Assembly: GCA_019419725.1 (NCBI GenBank)
Contig: DXZL01000087.1
Span: 1 to 6,196 of the forward strand
Direction: 5' to 3'
Source: Veillonella sp.
GTDB lineage: Bacteria > Bacillota > Negativicutes > Veillonellales > Veillonellaceae
DNA length: 6,196 nt
Below the pieces are notes generated by a model. It searched no databases, was not told the origin of the DNA, and saw nothing but the letters and a program-made list of their open reading frames with translations. Each line of letters opens with the position of its first letter. Position 1 is the stretch's first letter. The position numbers and the translations under genes are program-made. Positions 1-5,179 of this stretch are shown one piece after another.

Positions 1-22
1 ACCATATATACAGTAAAATTTA

Positions 23-1906
23 TTATCCCTTATATTCTGCAATGGCCTGTAAAAAACTGAGGCCATACTTTTTCAATTTGGCTTCCCCTACGCCCTTAAC
101 ATTGCCAAACTCACCTAATGTTGTGGGTCGCAAATTAGCTAAGTCAATAAGTACTGTATCAGGGAAGATAAGATATGGTCGAAGACCGGCCTCTTCAGCG
201 AGGCGTTTGCGATGTTGTCGCAAGTGTTCAAATAAACTACCTACACCGGAAGTAGATTTTCCTCGGCTCATAGTGGATGTAGACTGACGAGTGCGAGACG
301 GTACAGACACATGTTGTCTGATTTCCTCTACCTCTTTATGCCCAGCAAGGACTTCCTCAGCACCAGCCGTTAAAGATAGTACAGGATACTTACCTGTAGA
401 GCTACGCAAGTAGCCAGAAGCCACAAATTGTTGGATAAGGCCCTTAATCGATTTCTCGTCTACATTGCTCAGTAGACCAAAGACAGGCAATGCATCGTGT
501 CCTGCGCGCATGATGCGATCCGTTCGTTCACCGCGCACGATAGATGTAATCATAGAGGCCCCGTAGCGCTCATCGGTGCCCATAATAGCACGGAAGATGG
601 CCTTCGCCTCTTTCGTTACATTTACCTTATCAGCGGAACCTTTACAGGAGCTACAATTGTCACATGTGGTCCAGACCGTGCTTTCACCAAAATAGTTAAG
701 CATATATTTACGCAAACAATTACTGCAGAAACAGTAATCAATCATAGACTGCAACTTGCGTAGTTCCACCTCTTGCCGCTCAGGCGTTTCTATGGACTGT
801 TCAATCAAATACTTGTGAACCTGTACATCCTGCCCGCTGTAGAGCAAAATACATTCTGCAGGTGCTCCATCGCGACCTGCGCGGCCCGCCTCTTGATAGT
901 AGGACTCCATGTTACGTGGCATCTGGTAATGCAACACATAGCGCACATTACTTTTATCAATGCCCATCCCAAAGGCATTGGTAGCCACCATAACCTGTAG
1001 TTTATCATCCGCATAGGCGTTTTGCATCTCACGGCGCACCTCATCGCTGAGCCCTCCGTGATAATGACCTACCTTAATGCCTGCACGGGTTAGATTTTCA
1101 TACACCCGATCTACATCCTTGCGCGTCGCACAGTAGATAATACCATTTTCATTGGCATGTTGACGCACATAATGGATTACATAATCCATGCGTTTAGGTG
1201 TACGGATGACAGAGAAGGATAAATTAGGCCGGTCAAAGCCCGTTACGTATACATTCGCATTATCGAGACCTAATAGTTTCTTAATATCATTTTCTACATA
1301 TTTTGTCGCCGTCGCTGTGAAAGCACCTACAATAGGTCTCTTCGGCAAAGAGTTGAGCCACTCACCAATGAGCCGATAGGATGGTCTAAAGTCATGGCCC
1401 CACTCAGAAATACAGTGAGCCTCATCAACGATAACTTGAGCTATAGGCAACGCTCGCAGAACATTACAGAAAAAATTAGAACCTAGTCGCTCTGGTGCAA
1501 TATATAAGAGCTTAATCTTGCCACTGCGTACCTCGTACATTGTCTTATTAAACTCCGCTTGGGTAAGGGTACTATTAATGAGTGCCGCTGGAATGTTCTG
1601 CACTAATAGACCATCTACTTGGTCTTTCATAAGGGAAATGAGTGGCGAAAACACGATAGTAAGGCCCGGCTTGCAAAGAGCAGGAATCTGGAAACAAATA
1701 GACTTGCCGGCCCCTGTTGGCATGATACCAATTACATCTTCATTGCGTAATAAGGAAGCAATAGGAGCCTCCTGAGCCGGTCTAAAGGAGGTATACCCAA
1801 AGTAGGTTTCCAACATCCGTAATGCCTGTTGTTTCATCATAGCTTGTTGCTTCATCTCGACCGACTGTGATGCAATAGCTTGTTTTGAAGCTGGCTGTTG
1901 TTCCAT
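23..1906 (-). CDS. recQ: ATP-dependent DNA helicase RecQ
   Basis: This encodes a 627-residue superfamily 2 helicase that unwinds DNA 3' to 5' during recombinational repair and restart of stalled forks. Visible in order: motif 0 (FGYTSFRPAQ, 36-45), Walker A PTGAGKS (63-69), motif Ia around SPLISLMKDQ (87-96), the DEAH box (161-164) followed by the RecQ aromatic-rich loop (CISEWGHDFRPSY, 165-177), motif III TATAT (198-202), motif IV IIYCATR (256-262), motif V ATNAFGMGID (308-317) and motif VI QEAGRAGRDG (338-347). Four cysteines, C397, C415, C418 and C421, match the RecQ zinc site. A winged-helix RQC region follows (about 425-520), then one HRDC domain (about 553-625). Length is close to the usual 600-odd residues. 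The ATG start is fixed by a strong ribosome binding site. The TAA stop lies 22 bases from the left edge, so any terminator is outside. All catalytic motifs are intact. The gene runs divergently from putP and appears to be transcribed alone from the visible side. Confidence 0.97.
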   Translation of the reverse strand: MEQQPASKQAIASQSVEMKQQAMMKQQALRMLETYFGYTSFRPAQEAPIASLLRNEDVIGIMPTGAGKSICFQIPALCKPGLTIVFSPLISLMKDQVDGLLVQNIPAALINSTLTQAEFNKTMYEVRSGKIKLLYIAPERLGSNFFCNVLRALPIAQVIVDEAHCISEWGHDFRPSYRLIGEWLNSLPKRPIVGAFTATATKYVENDIKKLLGLDNANVYVTGFDRPNLSFSVIRTPKRMDYVIHYVRQHANENGIIYCATRKDVDRVYENLTRAGIKVGHYHGGLSDEVRREMQNAYADDKLQVMVATNAFGMGIDKSNVRYVLHYQMPRNMESYYQEAGRAGRDGAPAECILLYSGQDVQVHKYLIEQSIETPERQEVELRKLQSMIDYCFCSNCLRKYMLNYFGESTVWTTCDNCSSCKGSADKVNVTKEAKAIFRAIMGTDERYGASMITSIVRGERTDRIMRAGHDALPVFGLLSNVDEKSIKGLIQQFVASGYLRSSTGKYPVLSLTAGAEEVLAGHKEVEEIRQHVSVPSRTRQSTSTMSRGKSTSGVGSLFEHLRQHRKRLAEEAGLRPYLIFPDTVLIDLANLRPTTLGEFGNVKGVGEAKLKKYGLSFLQAIAEYKG

Positions 1907-1910
1907 AGGT

Positions 1911-1918
1911 ACCTCCTT
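1911..1918 (-). promoter_or_regulatory. recQ ribosome binding site
   Basis: On the minus strand AGGAGGT sits about 5 bases before the ATG at 1906-1904. This near-perfect Shine-Dalgarno match settles the start against the internal methionines at residues 18, 23, 24 and 31, which have no comparable site in front of them. Confidence 0.85.
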
Positions 1919-1966
1919 TCACGTTCCAGAAATATACATACAAGACCATAATTACGACTATCAATG

Positions 1967-1978
1967 ACGAAATTTCGT
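1967..1978. promoter_or_regulatory. Perfect 12-bp palindrome, candidate operator
   Basis: ACGAAATTTCGT is a perfect 12-base palindrome. It lies 61 bases upstream of the recQ start and, if the predicted recQ promoter is right, about 30-40 bases into the transcript. It pairs with a second copy 21 bp away. A dyad this small without a loop suits a dimeric DNA-binding protein better than an RNA hairpin. The binding protein is unknown. Confidence 0.45.
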
Positions 1979-1987
1979 ATACAAAAC

Positions 1988-1999
1988 ACGAAATATCGT
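1988..1999. promoter_or_regulatory. Imperfect 12-bp palindrome, second candidate operator
   Basis: ACGAAATATCGT matches the copy at 1967-1978 in 11 of 12 bases and is palindromic in 10 of 12. Its centre is exactly 21 bp from the first copy's centre, about two turns of B-DNA, so two dimers would bind on the same helical face. It lies immediately inside the predicted recQ transcript. Function is inferred from symmetry, repetition and spacing only. Confidence 0.45.
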
Positions 2000-2013
2000 T
2001 TTTCCATTCTTAT

Positions 2014-2022
2014 ATTTTAACA
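2014..2022 (-). promoter_or_regulatory. Candidate recQ promoter (extended -10)
   Basis: On the minus strand TGTTAAAAT forms an extended -10 element (TG-n-TAAAAT, five of six matches to TATAAT). There is no good -35 hexamer 16-18 bases upstream, which is tolerable for extended -10 promoters. Transcription would start near 2007, giving a leader of about 100 bases that begins just before the palindrome pair at 1967-1999. A competing but poorer arrangement is TTGATA (1964-1959) with TATGTA (1940-1935). Prediction only. Confidence 0.4.
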
Positions 2023-2162
2023 TATTTCATATGCCATTGGGCTTATTAGTATAAACGATTTATTAGTCCAACGTCTAATGCATATGTAGAAAACCAATCT
2101 TCAAAATTTGTATAGAAACTACGTAATATCACGAAATTTTTACACTCTAAAGCGCTAATATA

Positions 2163-2171
2163 TGGTACAAT
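2163..2171 (+). promoter_or_regulatory. Candidate putP promoter (extended -10)
   Basis: TGGTACAAT is an extended -10 element (TG-n-TACAAT) on the plus strand. It would start transcription near 2178 and give a leader of about 50 bases. No good -35 is seen at the proper distance: TTTACA at 2139-2144 is 21 bases away, which is too far. A perfect TATAAT at 2182-2187 is an alternative -10, also without a recognisable -35. Either would serve putP; the extended element is preferred. Confidence 0.4.
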
Positions 2172-2210
2172 AGGAATTATTTATAATACTATAGAATAGA
2201 ACTACAACCT

Positions 2211-2218
2211 AAGGAGGT
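2211..2218 (+). promoter_or_regulatory. putP ribosome binding site with long spacer
   Basis: AAGGAGGT is an excellent Shine-Dalgarno match, but it is separated from the ATG at 2230 by 11 bases, longer than the usual 5-9. No other standard start codon lies in frame between the two. The next methionine (residue 7) is much farther away, so the ATG at 2230 is still the best start. Confidence 0.75.
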
Positions 2219-2229
2219 CTTATATAGGC

Positions 2230-3717
2230 ATGACACAAGACAACTTAATGATTATAATCGCCTTTGCCTTATACCTAGGACTCATGATGTATATCGGGGT
2301 CTACTATTACAGGAAATCTAACAGCATTGGTGATTACATTCTCGGTGGCCGACAACTAGGACCATGGATCACAGCACTTAGTGCGGAAGCATCAGATATG
2401 AGTGGTTGGATGCTCATGGGTGTGCCTGGCCTAGCGTATACTACGGGGATTTCTGGTGTATGGATTGCCGTAGGTCTCACATTAGGTACATGGGCAAACT
2501 GGAAGTTTGTTTCTAGACGCTTACGTAACCATACTGAGGTAGCTAGTGACAGTTTAACTTTACCAGACTATTTGAAAAATCGTTTCCACGATCAATCTCA
2601 TTCGGTAGCCGTTATCTCCGCCCTATTTATCTTGATTTTCTTCTTGATTTATACATCATCAGGGTTCGTAGCAGGTGGTAAACTGTTCAACACCATCTTT
2701 GGTCTTGATTACACTGTATCTCTATTTATTACAGCGGGTATCGTCGTATTCTACACATTCCTCGGCGGCTTCCTCGCCGTATCTTGGACAGATTGTATTC
2801 AAGGGGCATTGATGTTCTTCGCTATCTTAGCGGTACCAATTACAGCTGCCATGTTTATGGGTGGTCCTATTGAAACATTCCAACTCATTCAACACGAGTT
2901 TCCTCAAGGACTTAGCCTATTCGGTGATCCATCTGATTGGTTCACTTGGGTTATTGGCTTGATTTCTTCTCTTGGTTGGGGGCTTGGCTACTTCGGTCAA
3001 CCTCATATCCTCGTAAGATTCATGGCTATCTCTGATGCTAAAGAGCTTAAGAAATCTACAAACATCGCCATGGTTTGGGTTATCTTATCCCTTATGGCGG
3101 CCATTGCAGTTGGCCTCATCGGTCACGTATATATGCTGCCAGATAAATTGGTAGGCACTGATGCAGAAACTGTATTCCTTATCATGACTGAACGTCTCTT
3201 TACACCATTTGTAGCAGGTCTCATCTGGTCTGCAGTACTCGCAGCTATCATGAGTACCGCATCTGCCCAGTTATTAGTAACAGCCTCTGCCATTTCTAAT
3301 GACTTCTATGCCAATATCATTCATCCTAAAGCGAGTGATAAAGAGCTGGTACTAGTAAGTCGTATCGTAGTACTACTAGTTGCATTAATAGCCATCTATA
3401 TGGCAATGGATCCAGATAGCTACATCTTAACCATGGTTGCCTATGCATGGGCAGGTTTTGGTGCTGCCTTTGGTCCAGCTATCTTGTTCTCCTTATTCTG
3501 GAAACGCATGACACGTCATGGCTGTATCGCAGGTATCGTCGTAGGTGGTTTAACCGTACTCATTTGGAAACAATTTGGATTCCTCGGCCTTTACGAAATC
3601 GTGCCAGGCTTCATCTTCTCTTCCATCGCTATCTATGTAGTGAGTATCATGGGTAAATTACCTCCTCGTCCAGTTCTTAAGGACTATCGCGAAGCAGAAA
3701 AAATGCATGTTCTATAA
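2230..3717 (+). CDS. putP: Sodium/proline symporter PutP
   Basis: This 495-residue inner-membrane protein of the sodium:solute symporter family imports proline coupled to Na+. Sequence and length follow E. coli PutP (502 residues) closely from end to end. Landmarks: ILGGRQLGPW (37-46) with R41; SAEASDMSGW (51-60), where S55, D56, M57 and S58 match the Na+/proline-binding stretch of TM2; SLGWGLGYFGQPHILVRFMA (247-266); MSTASAQLL (341-349), where S342 and T343 match the second Na+-site pair; YAWAGFGAAFGPAILFS (405-421); and WKQFGFLGLYEIVPGFIF (446-463). About 13 hydrophobic helices are visible, beginning at residues 6-25, consistent with the LeuT-like fold. No disruption was found. The gene stands alone: divergent from recQ, convergent with the WYL regulator, with a terminator 36 bases after its stop. 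No putA or other proline-catabolism gene is visible. A related substrate cannot be excluded, but proline is strongly favoured. Confidence 0.95.
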   Translation: MTQDNLMIIIAFALYLGLMMYIGVYYYRKSNSIGDYILGGRQLGPWITALSAEASDMSGWMLMGVPGLAYTTGISGVWIAVGLTLGTWANWKFVSRRLRNHTEVASDSLTLPDYLKNRFHDQSHSVAVISALFILIFFLIYTSSGFVAGGKLFNTIFGLDYTVSLFITAGIVVFYTFLGGFLAVSWTDCIQGALMFFAILAVPITAAMFMGGPIETFQLIQHEFPQGLSLFGDPSDWFTWVIGLISSLGWGLGYFGQPHILVRFMAISDAKELKKSTNIAMVWVILSLMAAIAVGLIGHVYMLPDKLVGTDAETVFLIMTERLFTPFVAGLIWSAVLAAIMSTASAQLLVTASAISNDFYANIIHPKASDKELVLVSRIVVLLVALIAIYMAMDPDSYILTMVAYAWAGFGAAFGPAILFSLFWKRMTRHGCIAGIVVGGLTVLIWKQFGFLGLYEIVPGFIFSSIAIYVVSIMGKLPPRPVLKDYREAEKMHVL

Positions 3718-3752
3718 ATTAGAAATCGGACGTTTAAAATAGCATACATAAA

Positions 3753-3790
3753 AAAAGAGCTAGTTGATTCAACGATCAACTAGCTCTTTT
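3753..3790. terminator. Bidirectional terminator between putP and the WYL gene
   Basis: A perfect 16-bp stem (3753-3768 with 3775-3790) closes a 6-base loop. On the plus strand the stem ends in TTTT, serving putP. On the minus strand it is followed by an unbroken run of seven T (complement of 3750-3756), serving the WYL gene, whose stop codon ends only one base away (3792-3794). The stronger T tract is on the minus strand. The stem core is GAGCTAGTTGAT. This is a classic rho-independent terminator shared by convergent genes. Confidence 0.93.
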
Positions 3791-3791
3791 A

Positions 3792-4820
3792 TTATGAGTA
3801 TTGTGCTAAGCCTTCCTTAATAGCTTCTTTCACTTCTGCTACGAGGGATGTTGGTGAAAGTACTTTCACACTTTGCATATATTGAAGTGCCCAATACTTA
3901 AAGGCATCATGATTTACACGTACACGGCATACAACATCATCAGATGTGACGTTGGTGAATTCCACATTGCCATCAAACCAATCTAAAATTTGGTTTACAA
4001 TAGACCGCTTTGCCTTAAAACTTACGGTAACGGATTCACCGCCGAACATGTAAATATGTTCTTTTACATATTGTGATACATTAAAGGTGCGTTGTTGGTT
4101 ATAACCCTTTATCTCCCGTAAAGGTTTTCTACGTTCGCTCAGCACCGTAATATGTGCAATTCGATCGACACGCAATGTAGACATGTCATCATAATTTTCA
4201 TGGTTCCCAACTAGGTAATAGTGTCCCCGATTCATAACTAGTTGGAATGGATTGAATACATACTTTCGCTCCTTATTATCTGGACCGAGATTGATATGTA
4301 ATCGTTTATCCACGTCAGGTTGGCAATAAGCCAAGGAAATTTTTCTCCCCTTTTGTATTGCTTCCTCTATGAGATCAATATTAAGGAATAAGTCCTGACT
4401 TCTATGAAGGTAACCCGTAGCACTTTCAATATCAATACCATGGGGCTTGAAATGAGAGCTACCCAATTTAGCAACACGACTAATTAAATCCTTACGTTGA
4501 GATGCGGTAATATGACGAGACGCCAAAATACCGTCAATTAATAATCTCAATTCCGAATCTTCAAAGGTATGAATCATATAAAAATCAGTACGGCGAATAG
4601 TACCATCTGCTCCTACGGCAGACTCTTCACATTGAATACCAAAATCACCAGATTCATATAAATCATTTAAATGACGGCCTAAGGTCTTCCGATCGACGGA
4701 TACCTCGTACCGCTCGGCTAATATACTGCGAATCTCCTCTTGAGATAACGTATGATTAGCATCTGTTTCGTCTTTCAGGATTTCCAGTATGTATACTAGA
4801 ACTGCCTTTTTAGATGCCAT
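3792..4820 (-). CDS. WYL-domain winged-helix transcriptional regulator
   Basis: This 342-residue predicted DNA-binding regulator has a winged helix-turn-helix at residues 1-62 (recognition-helix region SVDRKTLGRHLNDLY, 41-55), a linker of about 80 residues, a WYL domain at about 150-228 and a C-terminal WCX-type domain at about 260-338. The WYL signature reads GHYYLVG (199-205), so tyrosine replaces the name-giving tryptophan. The conserved STLRVDRI segment (214-221), with its ligand-contacting arginines, is intact. In known WYL regulators such as PafBC, DriD, BrxR and CapW this domain senses nucleic acid or a related ligand and controls DNA-damage or defence genes; that role is not shown here. 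It is convergent with putP and downstream of a methyltransferase gene that has its own terminator, so its target cannot be read from context. It may regulate itself through the palindrome at 4944-4956. The ATG start has a good Shine-Dalgarno about 5 bases upstream. Confidence 0.9.
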   Translation of the reverse strand: MASKKAVLVYILEILKDETDANHTLSQEEIRSILAERYEVSVDRKTLGRHLNDLYESGDFGIQCEESAVGADGTIRRTDFYMIHTFEDSELRLLIDGILASRHITASQRKDLISRVAKLGSSHFKPHGIDIESATGYLHRSQDLFLNIDLIEEAIQKGRKISLAYCQPDVDKRLHINLGPDNKERKYVFNPFQLVMNRGHYYLVGNHENYDDMSTLRVDRIAHITVLSERRKPLREIKGYNQQRTFNVSQYVKEHIYMFGGESVTVSFKAKRSIVNQILDWFDGNVEFTNVTSDDVVCRVRVNHDAFKYWALQYMQSVKVLSPTSLVAEVKEAIKEGLAQYS

Positions 4821-4825
4821 AAAAG

Positions 4826-4834
4826 ACTCCTTTT
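4826..4834 (-). promoter_or_regulatory. Ribosome binding site of the WYL gene
   Basis: On the minus strand AAAAGGAGT precedes the ATG at 4820-4818 by five bases, fixing the start. Its upstream end overlaps the last degenerate unit of the 9-bp tandem array. Confidence 0.8.
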
Positions 4835-4884
4835 ACAAATAATACAATTAATACAACTTTATCAACTAATACAATTTATAGAAT
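4831..4884. repeat. 9-bp tandem array in the WYL gene leader
   Basis: Contiguous 9-base units with consensus TAATACAAT occupy this stretch. Relative to the consensus the units match 6/9 (4831), 9/9 (4840), 8/9 (4849), 5/9 (4858), 9/9 (4867) and 7/9 (4876). The core of 4840-4875 is convincing, while the two flanking units may be chance in AT-rich DNA. In the transcript it reads as repeated UUGUAUUA directly before the ribosome binding site. It could bind a protein or be a slippage-prone spacer; function is unknown. Confidence 0.6.
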
Positions 4885-4906
4885 CATCCACAACACATCG
4901 GATGAT
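4883..4906 (-). other. Leader hairpin upstream of the WYL gene
   Basis: ATCATCC (4883-4889) and GGATGAT (4900-4906) form a 7-bp stem with a 10-base loop. If transcription starts near 4922 it would begin about 16 bases into the leader. No T tract follows, so it is not a terminator. It could stabilise the 5' end of the message or be fortuitous. Confidence 0.35.
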
Positions 4907-4927
4907 ATTTACAAAATACCCAAACAC

Positions 4928-4936
4928 ATTATACCA
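4928..4936 (-). promoter_or_regulatory. Promoter of the WYL gene (extended -10)
   Basis: The minus strand reads TGGTATAAT: a perfect TATAAT (4933-4928) with the extended TG. The hexamer at the 17-base -35 position is ATGAAC, a weak match. A start near 4922 would give a leader of about 100 bases. This is the best promoter match in the window. Confidence 0.6.
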
Positions 4937-4943
4937 TAATTTC

Positions 4944-4956
4944 ATGAACGGTTCAT
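4944..4956. promoter_or_regulatory. 13-bp palindrome over the WYL promoter -35, candidate operator
   Basis: ATGAACGGTTCAT has two perfect 6-base arms around one central base. It covers the -35 position of the predicted WYL promoter, where a bound dimer would block RNA polymerase. Autoregulation by the WYL protein is a natural guess, but the shape also resembles TetR-type operators, so the binder is not assigned. Confidence 0.5.
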
Positions 4957-5058
4957 TTTTTCCTCATTAAAATTATCGATTTACTATACTTTTTCAGCAA
5001 TATAAAATAACTAAAAGTAATAAATATAAAATAAAAGTAAATTTAATTATATAAAACA

Positions 5059-5106
5059 AAACCCATTACACTTAGTACATATATATGTTATAAGTGTAAC
5101 GGGTTT
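5059..5106 (-). terminator. Terminator of the methyltransferase gene
   Basis: Arms 5059-5074 and 5091-5106 form a 16-bp stem, with an additional inner 5-bp stem (5077-5081 with 5084-5088) across a small internal loop. As minus-strand RNA the one non-Watson-Crick position is a G-U pair and the stem is followed by a U-rich stretch (UUU-U-G-UUUU). As plus-strand RNA it would be an A-C mismatch with no good U tract. This marks it as a minus-strand terminator, 74 bases after the stop codon at 5180-5182. Confidence 0.85.
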
Positions 5107-5179
5107 CTATTTTAGCTATAAAATCAGCAGAATATAATACAGACTCATAGCAACAGAATCAAATAAAGGGAGCTATCAC

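Larger units (their letters stand above)
1907..2229. other. Divergent recQ-putP intergenic region
   Basis: This 323-base AT-rich region separates the two divergent genes and contains no convincing small gene. It holds both ribosome binding sites, an extended -10 promoter candidate for each direction, two tandem palindromes at 1967-1999 and a related half-site at 2131-2142. It also has an 8-base direct repeat TTATTAGT at 2043-2050 and 2060-2067. No terminator-like hairpin with a T tract was found, as expected between divergent genes. Confidence 0.8.
4821..5179. other. Intergenic region between WYL gene and methyltransferase
   Basis: This 359-base, strongly AT-rich region shows no coding frame worth calling. 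From the WYL start upstream it holds a ribosome binding site, a 9-bp tandem array (4831-4884), a 7-bp hairpin (4883-4906), an extended -10 promoter (4928-4936) with an overlapping palindrome (4944-4956), and the methyltransferase terminator (5059-5106). Between 4960 and 5058 there is mostly low-complexity A/T sequence with an imperfect direct repeat (TATAAAATAA at 5001-5010 and 5025-5034). Confidence 0.8.

Noticed and set aside
42..287. Plus-strand open frame inside recQ
   Set aside because: It lies antisense to the conserved HRDC-coding end of recQ, has no ribosome binding site and resembles no family. The other plus-strand frames within 497-1775 were rejected for the same reason.
1782..1964. 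Minus-strand open frame of 60 codons over the recQ start
   Set aside because: It overlaps the start of recQ in another frame; the recQ ribosome binding site and homology explain this DNA.
2037..2071. Imperfect inverted repeat (TTGGGCTTATTA with TTATTAGTCCAA)
   Set aside because: Three of twelve positions mismatch and the sequence is AT-rich; too weak to call as an operator or hairpin.
3447..3656. Second-frame open stretch inside putP
   Set aside because: It overlaps highly conserved transmembrane coding sequence of putP and has no ribosome binding site.
5001..5040. Imperfect A/T-rich direct repeats
   Set aside because: Low-complexity A/T sequence produces such matches easily; no unit structure or function is evident.
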